This document shows positions 1-5,826 of a stretch of DNA of 10,166 nucleotides, one piece after another. This stretch comes from Oscillospiraceae bacterium (GTDB taxonomy: Bacteria; Bacillota_A; Clostridia; Oscillospirales; Ruminococcaceae). The stretch spans positions 1 through 10,166 of the forward strand of contig CAAFWX010000333.1 in assembly GCA_900766795.1 (NCBI GenBank). Direction: 5' to 3'. Below the pieces are notes generated by a model that did no database searches, had not been told where the DNA came from, and was given only the letters and a program-made list of their open reading frames with translations. The position numbers were made by a program, and so were the translations under genes. Each line of letters starts with the position of its first letter. Positions within the stretch are counted from its first letter, which is position 1.

Positions 1-34
1 CGCAATCGAACGACAATAATTATGCGGTATTGCC
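1..34 (-). repeat. Left end of dispersed TIR element, cut by window edge
   Basis: The first 34 bases, read on the minus strand, are identical to the left end of the element at 5449-5811 (it begins GGCAATACCGCATAATTA). Identity extends 3 bp into the flank (TAA), so 1-37 and 5446-5482 form a 37-bp perfect inverted repeat. The element boundary is at 34 and its body runs off the left edge of the window, so its full length cannot be judged. Confidence 0.8.
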
Positions 35-98
35 TTAGTATGATTTTCGGGTGTTGCACACTTGTTTCATGCCTCAGAGTTTAGTAATTATCCACATG

Positions 99-782
99 TC
101 AAAATACCGAAATGTAGCAGTATTTTCCGTTCTCCAGCACGGCACAGCTTATCTTGTCCCCCACGCTTATTCCTAAGCGGATAGCGTTAAAGCCTTCCGG
201 ATTGAGCAGCGCTACGTTGTTCCCGCCAAAGGACAAAACGAGCGTTGGTATCGACATATCATCACTTCTCGGCATAAGCTGTGCCGATTCCCGGGCAGAT
301 ATAGATATTAGGCGTTTCACCGGCACCGCTCCGCGGAAAGCCATGTCCTTGCCGTAATGGATTGATGTGATACAATAGATTGCGTCCAAAGTAAATTCAT
401 ATGAATTCAGTACGCTTTTCTCCATGTTTGGGCAGGTTACTACCCCGTGGATACCATATATTATGACGCAGATACCGGGTATTGTTAAACACAAAGCCAG
501 AATACCGACTGCCGAGGTATTTGACATCATGCCGATAAAAATGCTGGATATCGCACCGAAAGCAGCAATGCACACCCCGGAGGCTATCGCTATCCATGAG
601 CTTTTTCGCTTTTCCCTGTTGTCAAACTGCGCCAAAAGGGCTTTGCGCTCGTCATTGGTGAGCCGAATTTGTTTTCCCTGCTTGGTGTTAAAGCAGCTGC
701 GTCGAATCCTTGTCTTTCCGTTACTGAAGATACGCGGAGAAATCTCCGTTATGCTTTGGTTGCTTTGCGTTTCTGGGTTCAT
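99..782 (-). CDS. Membrane protein of unknown function, two TM helices
   Basis: A 227-residue protein I do not recognise. The first 60 residues are polar and basic (IRRS, DNREKRK). Two hydrophobic helices follow, at about 63-85 and 90-115, joined by a very short loop, so the pair should form a hairpin in the membrane. The last 110 residues look like a soluble domain of mixed strands. The positive charge just before helix 1 suggests both termini are cytoplasmic. The ATG at 782 is chosen because GAGGT lies about 7 nt upstream. It is 168 bp downstream of the secreted transglutaminase-like gene on the same strand and no terminator is evident between them, so read-through is possible. The gap contains a repeat end at 888-916. 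No catalytic motif is visible and no function is proposed. Confidence 0.7.
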   Translation of the reverse strand: MNPETQSNQSITEISPRIFSNGKTRIRRSCFNTKQGKQIRLTNDERKALLAQFDNREKRKSSWIAIASGVCIAAFGAISSIFIGMMSNTSAVGILALCLTIPGICVIIYGIHGVVTCPNMEKSVLNSYEFTLDAIYCITSIHYGKDMAFRGAVPVKRLISISARESAQLMPRSDDMSIPTLVLSFGGNNVALLNPEGFNAIRLGISVGDKISCAVLENGKYCYISVF

Positions 783-887
783 GACATTACCTCAGTTTTG
801 TTATCCCGTGCCGCTGCATTAAGAACAATCTCCTGTCCCCCCTCGGCGCTCCGGGTTTTGCCGTTGTCGCCGACAGCTAAAATATAG

Positions 888-916
888 GGCAACACCGCAC
901 AATTATCGGCTAACGC
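888..916 (-). repeat. Solo right end of the TIR element
   Basis: Positions 888-916 match the reverse complement of the right end of the 5449-5811 element at 28 of 29 bases, the one mismatch being at 906. The first 18 bases, GGCAACACCGCACAATTA, are the terminal inverted repeat itself. Similarity stops after 916, about 35 bp before the end of the 951-2591 gene, so this is a truncated or solo end and not a complete copy. Confidence 0.75.
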
Positions 917-950
917 AGGTTGTCCTTTGGGGAAAAGGCTTCCTCCTGAT

Positions 951-2591
951 TTACGGATTTATGAAGAGGGTGATTCTTCCTGTTTCTACCGCGGGGAAAT
1001 AGTCACCCCTGTACGAGCTGCTTTCATAATATACTCCCATGCGGTTATGGTAATCAATGCTGTTTGAATAAACCTTTTCACACACTGCGTCAACAATGTC
1101 GTCGTCGCAGTACACCGAGGTGGTGTAGTTTCCGTTTTTGAAATTCTCCGCCGCCTGATTCATCAGCGCCTTGTAAGCGTCGTCCGCATTATCGTATACC
1201 GTATACGACAGATACTTGTAGTGGTTGTTGTCGGTGACAGCCGCAAAGCCCTCCATGGGCATCCAGGTTTCAATCTTATGATTCGCTGCCATCTGCTTGT
1301 CGGAAACGCAGAAATAACCATATTCGGTGGATTCACCGTTGTCGTCCCATGTAGCGTCAAGCTGATACCACTTGCCGTCAATTTCCACCTTGTTCCAGCC
1401 GTGTTTCTCGTCACCGCCCATTCCCGCAACAAAGACGCTGGGGATACCGACTGACTGGCACAGGTACATCATTGCCATTGCATAGCCCTCGCACTGGGCT
1501 TTTCCGTTTACAAAAGGACCAACAATGTTGCACTCGGGGTCCTTATCAGTACAATAGTATTCCGTGATTCTGTTGACAGACGCGTAGATGGACGCAAGGG
1601 CGTCATAGTCCGTTGATTCCTTTAGAGCAAGGTCAATGATTTCGTCCGCCTGTTTTTCTATGATAGCGCCGATTCTCTTTTCCTCGGCAGAGCCTGTGAT
1701 GTAATAGGAGGGAATTACCTCATATATTGTATAGTCAGCGTTTATATCGCCGATGTAGGTGTAGTTGTAAGTCGTGAGGTCTGCCCAGAAGAACTGCGGG
1801 TTTTCGTATTCAAACAGCCACCAGACGTAATTTATCTCCCACCCCTGAACATCGTCAAGCGTCATGCGAATCTTTTCGCTATGGTTCGTTATGCCGTTCC
1901 AAAGGTCGCGGTATATCTGACGCTGACGGTCGTTAAGGTTCTGATAGTAGTATTTCCGGGTATAATCGTTAAGTATGCTCTTCGTCTTGCCGATGGTGAG
2001 CTTTCCCGACGAGGTGAAATCCGCAGAATAGTATTTTGAGGTGAAGCCGGACTTTACTGCAAGTATGCGCAGAGTGCAGTCCTTATCAATCTTTATCCCG
2101 CTTTTCGGGAACACCTTGGAGGATTTTGTCGGCTTGGAGCCGTCAAGCGTATAATACAGCTTTACATCCGAAAGAGAGGACTTTGCCTTTACGACGTCAT
2201 TTACGGATACTGTTCCTCCGTCCGGAGTTATAGTCACTTTGGGAGTGAATTTATACTTGCAGGTAACGGTTTTGCTCTTTGAAGAGCCGTATTTTGCGTA
2301 GAATTTGAGGGTGGTGTTTTTCGACAGGCTGAGGGGCTTGCTGTACTTTTTATACTTGCCTCCGTTCACGCTGTACCATATCTCTGCACCCTTAGTCTTG
2401 CACGAAAGCGTCACCTTTTTCAGCGAGGAAACGCAGTATGTACCGGATTTGAGTGACGCAGACGGAGTTTTTACTGTGACGGCAGCCTCAGCCGTGACAG
2501 AAAGCGAGGGAAAAACGCCCGCATTCGGAACCATCATCGGAGCGAATGCAATTGCCGCCGCCAGAACAGCGGAAATAATCCGTTTTTTCAT
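951..2591 (-). CDS. Secreted transglutaminase-like protein with chitobiase-type domains
   Basis: 546 residues. The N-terminus is a signal peptide: MKKR, a hydrophobic core, and a likely cleavage after AEA near residue 36. Residues about 40-115 and 118-195 are two beta-sandwich repeats of the chitobiase/hexosaminidase C-terminal type (IWYSVNGG; LYYTLDGSKPT). The C-terminal half is a transglutaminase-core/cysteine-peptidase fold with the full triad: Cys367 in QCEGYA, His397 in HGWNKV and Asp412 in DATWDD. The family rearranges or cleaves amide bonds; the substrate is unknown, and a cell-surface or cell-wall role is inferred from export and the accessory domains. No sortase motif or membrane anchor is seen. 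The ATG at 2591 is chosen because GGAGG lies 8 nt upstream; an ATG 18 nt earlier would sit inside that ribosome site. It has its own promoter at 2636-2664. Confidence 0.85.
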   Translation of the reverse strand: MKKRIISAVLAAAIAFAPMMVPNAGVFPSLSVTAEAAVTVKTPSASLKSGTYCVSSLKKVTLSCKTKGAEIWYSVNGGKYKKYSKPLSLSKNTTLKFYAKYGSSKSKTVTCKYKFTPKVTITPDGGTVSVNDVVKAKSSLSDVKLYYTLDGSKPTKSSKVFPKSGIKIDKDCTLRILAVKSGFTSKYYSADFTSSGKLTIGKTKSILNDYTRKYYYQNLNDRQRQIYRDLWNGITNHSEKIRMTLDDVQGWEINYVWWLFEYENPQFFWADLTTYNYTYIGDINADYTIYEVIPSYYITGSAEEKRIGAIIEKQADEIIDLALKESTDYDALASIYASVNRITEYYCTDKDPECNIVGPFVNGKAQCEGYAMAMMYLCQSVGIPSVFVAGMGGDEKHGWNKVEIDGKWYQLDATWDDNGESTEYGYFCVSDKQMAANHKIETWMPMEGFAAVTDNNHYKYLSYTVYDNADDAYKALMNQAAENFKNGNYTTSVYCDDDIVDAVCEKVYSNSIDYHNRMGVYYESSSYRGDYFPAVETGRITLFINP

Positions 2592-2610
2592 ATCTATTAC
2601 CTCCATCAAG

Positions 2611-2625
2611 ATAGGTCAAACCTAT
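2611..2625. promoter_or_regulatory. Palindrome just downstream of a promoter (possible operator)
   Basis: A perfect 6+3+6 palindrome (ATAGGT-CAA-ACCTAT on the plus strand) lies between the -10 box and the ribosome site of the secreted transglutaminase-like gene. It would fall about 4-18 nt after the expected transcription start. It could be an operator for a dimeric repressor or a small 5' UTR hairpin. No regulator can be named. Confidence 0.4.
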
Positions 2626-2635
2626 TATTTCCTCT

Positions 2636-2664
2636 ATTATATCACAGTTTCGGTGAAATCGCAA
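2636..2664 (-). promoter_or_regulatory. Sigma-A-like promoter for the transglutaminase-like gene
   Basis: On the minus strand TTGCGA (2659-2664) and TATAAT (2636-2641) are separated by exactly 17 bp. The -10 is consensus and the -35 matches 4 of 6. Transcription would start near 2629, giving a leader of about 38 nt before the ATG at 2591. Confidence 0.65.
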
Positions 2665-2739
2665 CATTTCTTTCAACATTTTTCAAAAAATATCACAAAA
2701 CGATTAATTCGCGATTGTGCCACAACAAAAACAATTCCC

Positions 2740-3303
2740 CTATAAAGGCAACAGCTTGCTTTTTATTGCCTCAATATCCTTGTCAATTTCCGCCTCGGAA
2801 AGTTCGGAGAAAGGGATAAGGCAATTATGAATGCGCTTGTTGTCATCGCATTTTTCGCCGTAGGTCCGGTTGTTGATGTAATAATATCTGCACCGGCGGA
2901 TATGTTCAAGCTCGGTAATAGTCTTGAACGGAACCTTCTTTTCGACAAGGCGTTTGATTACAAACAGAAAATCAGCAGAGCTGATGTTGGAATACCGTAT
3001 AAAGGCGCTGAGTTTTTCCCAAGGCTCACCGCCGTATTTGTCCGCGTAGAATCTGTGCTGTTTGCGGGCGGCATCGGTGGCCTTTTCGTTGATAATCATG
3101 TCTGCCGTTGCCACCTCGGCGGCGTTGCCGAAGGTATGAATTTTGTCTTTTCCGAAAAGGGCAGCAACCATTTCACTGTTTGTGGTGTAAACATATATAT
3201 CGGGACATTCGGGCATTCTCGCCAGCAGCCTGCTTAAGAGAATGCTGAGCGTTGTTGCAATGCCAAGAAAGCGGGCAATCTCGAGCGCAGCATTGAGCGG
3301 CAC
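2740..3303 (-). CDS. RyR-domain protein, probably 5'-truncated
   Basis: 187 residues as read from a GTG. The C-terminal part resembles bacterial RyR-domain (ryanodine-receptor repeat) proteins: an acidic start and QHRFYA helix, PWEKLSAFIRYSN, then ELEHIRRCRY, RTYGEKCDDNKRIHN and LIPFSELSEAEIDKD. The N-terminal part (IYVYTTNSEMVAALFG...IHTFG) resembles the second half of a TrkA-N-like Rossmann domain, which often precedes RyR in bacteria. The frame is open upstream only to a TAG at 3325-3327, and the GTG has no convincing ribosome site. Since only part of the Rossmann-like domain is present, I suspect a gene that lost its 5' half. A plus-strand gene remnant begins immediately on the other side. 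The biochemical role of bacterial RyR domains is uncertain. The family call rests on motif memory and should be confirmed by profile search. Confidence 0.55.
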   Translation of the reverse strand: MPLNAALEIARFLGIATTLSILLSRLLARMPECPDIYVYTTNSEMVAALFGKDKIHTFGNAAEVATADMIINEKATDAARKQHRFYADKYGGEPWEKLSAFIRYSNISSADFLFVIKRLVEKKVPFKTITELEHIRRCRYYYINNRTYGEKCDDNKRIHNCLIPFSELSEAEIDKDIEAIKSKLLPL

Positions 3304-3426
3304 TCCGCTTTCGGTACTGCCCGACTATATCTTTAGGGAGGAAAAAAGCGTATCAAGAGAGGGGTACAGGCAATCGCTTTTGTTCAGAAAATACGGGTAA
3401 TAGCAGCAAAAGCACAGAATGAACGG

Positions 3427-3600
3427 CGTAAACTTTTGGCGAAACCAACGAATTTCACGAATGCTTCGGGCGATAACATTGGTAGGCAATTTGCTTTGTG
3501 GGCTTTGAATTATACAGATTCTGTAAATGAAGACAGGGGAATCGAAAGATACCGTTCTGCAAATGGTATTCGCCCTGCTTTATGGATATCTACAAAGTAA
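3427..3600 (+). pseudogene. C-terminal remnant of a DUF6273-type protein
   Basis: The plus frame from 3427 reads RRKLLAKPTNF and ends in GIRPALWISTK before TAA at 3598-3600. The combination KPTN-F/Y early and G-I/V-RPALWI at the end is the C-terminal signature of DUF6273 domains, found in secreted or SUMF1-like proteins of Clostridia. The frame is open back to a TAG at 3334 but has no ATG start, no ribosome site and no domain core upstream. A terminator sits 16 bp after the stop, where an intact gene would have one. I read it as the surviving tail of a plus-strand gene. An alternative is a chance match of a short motif. Confidence 0.45.
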
Positions 3601-3615
3601 TGTAAACCCAAAACG

Positions 3616-3652
3616 AAAAGCTCCCTGCGCAATTTCGGCGCCGGAAGCTTTT
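3616..3652. terminator. Bidirectional hairpin terminator
   Basis: AAAAGCT (3616-3622) pairs with AGCTTTT (3646-3652), with further CC/GG and GCGC/GCGC pairing inside. T runs follow on both strands (TTTT on plus; TTTTCGTTTT on minus). It lies 4 nt past the stop of the minus-strand CxxC gene and 16 nt past the stop of the plus-strand remnant. Confidence 0.7.
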
Positions 3653-3656
3653 GCTG

Positions 3657-3818
3657 TTACCATGTTCTGTTCTTTACCCAAGAATGCGGCTTGGGAAATC
3701 CGGTCTTGTCCCTAGGCTTTCTAAGACAATGCCCGGGGTCGGGGCGCCCGTCGTTTATTGACCTGCGCACCGTTGCTCCGCAATAGGTGCATTTGTACTC
3801 TACATATTGTGCAGCCAT
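3657..3818 (-). CDS. Small CxxC (zinc-finger-like) protein, 53 aa
   Basis: A short gene of 53 residues beginning MAAQYVEYKCTYCGATV and ending HSWVKNRTW. Cys10 and Cys13 form a CxxC knuckle, and His30-Cys31 (PGHC) could complete a metal site, so a small zinc-binding fold is plausible though not certain. The rest is basic and proline-rich. It is supported as a real gene by AAAGGAG about 9 nt before the ATG, by position 25 bp downstream of the 88-residue gene on the same strand, and by a terminator 4 nt after its stop. It is probably the second gene of a two-gene operon. Function unknown. Confidence 0.7.
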   Translation of the reverse strand: MAAQYVEYKCTYCGATVRRSINDGRPDPGHCLRKPRDKTGFPKPHSWVKNRTW

Positions 3819-3843
3819 TTTTCTCATCTCCTTTCATAGATAC

Positions 3844-4110
3844 TTAGCTGTTGCGCTTTTGGTATTCAATCTGACAGGCTGACCTTTGTGCCGAAGTGCC
3901 CCTGTTCAGATTGGCTTTCAGCTCGCTGTCGGACATTTCCTCCGCTCGGTGTTTGGCTTCGGCAGCTTCGCTAAGCTTTTCAACCGTGGAATCCTTAAAG
4001 TTTTCCATGCCCTGTCCGATTGAGCTTACAGAACCGTTGTCGCTGCCCGAGAGCGCCTTGCCGACTGCACCAATAAGCAGAATTGCGCCGCCTACAATGT
4101 ATTCAATCAT
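3844..4110 (-). CDS. Small single-helix membrane protein, 88 aa
   Basis: 88 residues, not recognised. Residues 2-20 (IEYIVGGAILLIGAVGKAL) form one hydrophobic helix that serves as an anchor; there is no clear cleavage site. The remainder is charged and helical (EKLSEAAEAKHRAEEMSDSELK), possibly a short coiled coil facing the cytoplasm or outside. The start is firm: a full AAGGAGG lies 7 nt before the ATG. A TATAAT box lies about 55 bp upstream, and the CxxC gene follows after 25 bp, so the two are likely cotranscribed. No function proposed. Confidence 0.7.
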   Translation of the reverse strand: MIEYIVGGAILLIGAVGKALSGSDNGSVSSIGQGMENFKDSTVEKLSEAAEAKHRAEEMSDSELKANLNRGTSAQRSACQIEYQKRNS

Positions 4111-4165
4111 AATTTATCCTCCTTTTTTTACTTGTGTGGGTATCGGATTTGCTTTTCTTGAGTGT

Positions 4166-4171
4166 ATTATA
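4166..4171 (-). promoter_or_regulatory. Possible -10 box for the small two-gene operon
   Basis: A consensus TATAAT on the minus strand 55 bp before the 88-residue gene. No good -35 lies 16-18 bp upstream of it, so the assignment rests on the -10 and position only. Confidence 0.35.
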
Positions 4172-4235
4172 TCAAACGGCGGGGACAAACGGATGTCCCG
4201 AAAAAAATATACGAAAATTCTGTCGGCATGGCGCG

Positions 4236-4272
4236 AAAAAACAGCGCCGAACAACTTCCCGCTGCCCGGCGC
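4236..4272 (-). terminator. Rho-independent terminator after the WYL regulator
   Basis: Starting 6 nt past the regulator's stop codon, the minus strand has GCGCCG (4267-4272) pairing perfectly with CGGCGC (4244-4249) across a 17-nt loop, followed by TG and six T residues (4236-4241). Confidence 0.7.
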
Positions 4273-4277
4273 AATAA

Positions 4278-5240
4278 TCAGTTATACAACGCTCTCATTT
4301 TTTCAAGTTCTGCCCGATATTCCTCCACGAAATCATCGGGCGAAATAACCTTTACCCAACTTCCCTGCGAAAGCAGGAACATCATTATCCCCGTGCCGTA
4401 AACCTCGGCTTCAACAAGCGCTTTCCCGCCTGTGATATCCAGCACAACCGCGGTCGGAAGCTTGTCGAGAATAGCCTGCAAAGACGGACCACTGAACTCA
4501 AAGCGGATTGTGCGGCACTTGCCGGGGAACATAAACTGAATCTTTTTCCGAAGCGCGCCCTCGTCGAAATCGTACTTTCGCGGAAGCTCAAAATGCTGCC
4601 TGTGCTCAATAACCGAGGTTATGCGGTCAATGCGAAAATACACGGGTGAATAGCTTTCGTCCTCCGCCTTAAACGCAATCAGATAAAAGTAGTATTCGCT
4701 GAACATTATCGACACGGGGCGCAGCGTGTGCGTTACCCTGTCGCGGTTCATTTTATAATATGTAACGGTGATTTCCGTGCGCGAGCGAATATCGGCTGCA
4801 AGCTTCCAAATCATGTCTATTACGCTTTCACAGTCGTGCTTTACCTCGCAGTAGTGGTACTTCTCTTTTACGATAAGACTCTCGAGAAGCTCCCTGTCTT
4901 TGCTCGAGGTAAATCGCTTTAGCTTTCCGATTATTTCAAGCAGTTCCTGCTTGCTGAATGCGCGGCAGCCTATCAGCACCTTAATCATAGAAAGAAGCTC
5001 CTCGTCGCGCAGAAAACCGTTCATGCGGATTGTGTAGCATTTCTCGGAGCGGTCGTAAATCAGCTCCGCGTGACCCGCTATTTCGCGGTTTTCGGCAAGG
5101 AAACAGCGTATCTCGCTGATGTTGCGCGAAATGCTTTTTTCGGAAACCCCATATTCGTTTGCAAGCGCGGAAACCGTCAGCTTTTCGCCCCTTATTCCAC
5201 GAAGAAAAATAGCAAGGTTGCGGTCGTTCTTTTCTGACAT
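4278..5240 (-). CDS. HTH-WYL transcriptional regulator
   Basis: 320 residues with the standard three-part layout. Residues 5-60 form a DeoR/HTH_11-type winged helix (LTVSALANEYGVSEKSISRNI). A linker leads to a WYL domain at about 148-215 with the signature YYFYLIAF (183-190) and YFRIDRI (201-207). A WCX-like C-terminal extension runs from about 235 to 315. Family members are DNA-binding regulators whose WYL part senses nucleic-acid or nucleotide ligands, often controlling stress, DNA-repair or defence genes. The ATG at 5240 is chosen because GGAGGAG lies 5-7 nt upstream; an ATG 24 nt earlier is upstream of that site. It has a near-consensus promoter and its own terminator. No target operon is obvious; autoregulation or control of the neighbouring small genes is possible. 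Confidence 0.9.
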   Translation of the reverse strand: MSEKNDRNLAIFLRGIRGEKLTVSALANEYGVSEKSISRNISEIRCFLAENREIAGHAELIYDRSEKCYTIRMNGFLRDEELLSMIKVLIGCRAFSKQELLEIIGKLKRFTSSKDRELLESLIVKEKYHYCEVKHDCESVIDMIWKLAADIRSRTEITVTYYKMNRDRVTHTLRPVSIMFSEYYFYLIAFKAEDESYSPVYFRIDRITSVIEHRQHFELPRKYDFDEGALRKKIQFMFPGKCRTIRFEFSGPSLQAILDKLPTAVVLDITGGKALVEAEVYGTGIMMFLLSQGSWVKVISPDDFVEEYRAELEKMRALYN

Positions 5241-5269
5241 ATATGCTCCTCCATTTAGTGACACAATTT

Positions 5270-5298
5270 ATTATACTGCATTTTGCTCCGTTTTTCAA
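5270..5298 (-). promoter_or_regulatory. Sigma-A-like promoter for the WYL regulator
   Basis: TTGAAA (5293-5298) and TATAAT (5270-5275) on the minus strand with a 17-bp spacer, a near-consensus promoter. The -35 overlaps the stop codon of the upstream zinc-ribbon gene (5295-5297), so the regulator can be transcribed separately from it. The leader would be about 23 nt. Confidence 0.75.
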
Positions 5299-5420
5299 TA
5301 GTGTCCTCTTAATAAATGGGGAAAACGACAACTTTTTTTGCATTTAGGGCATAGCTTAACGGATTTGTCCTTAAGTTTCGCTCCGCAGTGGGGGCATTTC
5401 GGTTTTTGCGGCATAATCAT
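5295..5420 (-). CDS. Tiny zinc-ribbon protein, 41 aa
   Basis: 41 residues containing a textbook zinc ribbon: CPHCG (Cys9, Cys12) and CPKC (Cys24, Cys27), plus Cys31, then a short tail ending LLRGHY. Such mini zinc ribbons bind one zinc ion and often contact nucleic acids or proteins, but no specific role can be assigned. AAAGGA lies about 9 nt before the first ATG (5420); a second in-frame ATG is two codons later. It ends 54 bp before the WYL regulator on the same strand, and its last codons carry that gene's -35 box. Immediately upstream, 28 bp before the start, is the left end of the TIR element. Confidence 0.65.
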   Translation of the reverse strand: MIMPQKPKCPHCGAKLKDKSVKLCPKCKKSCRFPHLLRGHY

Positions 5421-5448
5421 TGCTTTTCATCCTTTGTTTTTTCTTTAA

Positions 5449-5811
5449 GGCAATACCGCATAATTATTGTCGTTCGATTGCGCAGCTAGTTTCGCAATAA
5501 TACGCTTCGCTGATTGCGAAACTCGATTTTTCGTCAGATTGTACAAATTGAGTGCAGGCGGGCTGGTCTGTCGGTCAGCCCCTCTGGCACTTAAGGCGTA
5601 AGGCGAAGCCGTCGCACAGCCACGCTCCCCCACCGGGGGAGACACGCCCGTCAAGGAGTTTTTGGGCAACTTGGCGTTTCCCGCGGAAGCGAAGCGTATT
5701 CAAGCGGGAAACTGCTGACGGAAAATATGCAAGCAAGCGGAAAGCGCAGCTGGGCGAAAGGCGCAGCCGTCGCTGGGCAAAGGCGTTAGCCGTTAATTGT
5801 GCGGTGTTGCC
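5449..5811 (+). mobile_element. MITE-like non-coding element with 18-bp terminal inverted repeats
   Basis: The left end GGCAATACCGCATAATTA (5449-5466) and the right end (reverse complement GGCAACACCGCACAATTA, 5794-5811) match at 16 of 18 positions; both mismatches are T/C changes that would still pair as G-U in one RNA strand. Between them lie four hairpins: 5488-5523 (11-bp stem), 5560-5581 (6 bp), 5625-5641 (7 bp, loop ACC) and 5676-5712 (9 bp). There is also a 16-bp direct repeat with one mismatch (5600-5615 and 5758-5773). No plausible gene is encoded. Other copies of each end occur at 1-34 and 888-916. Flanks are TAA on the left and AAA on the right, so a target duplication of 2 bp (AA) is possible but not provable. 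It fills the gap between the zinc-ribbon and HAD genes. Confidence 0.7.
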
Positions 5812-5826
5812 AAAAGGATGGACAAA

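Noticed and set aside
88..96. TTATCCACA, a perfect DnaA-box sequence
   Set aside because: Only one copy, no cluster, no AT-rich unwinding region and no replication gene nearby; likely chance.
787..819. 10-codon upstream frame (MQRHGITKLR) with AGGAG, just before the membrane-protein gene
   Set aside because: Could be a leader peptide, but it is very short, its ribosome site spacing is 10 nt, and it overlaps the next gene's ribosome site without a regulatory signature.
783..950. Minus frame open across the intergenic gap that ends in TGA overlapping the ATG at 782
   Set aside because: The ATGA overlap looks like coupling, but the frame has no usable start after its AGGAGG and passes through the repeat end.
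2305..2745. 146-codon plus frame over the secreted protein's 5' end
   Set aside because: Antisense to the signal peptide and first domain of a clear gene; covers its promoter; no ribosome site.
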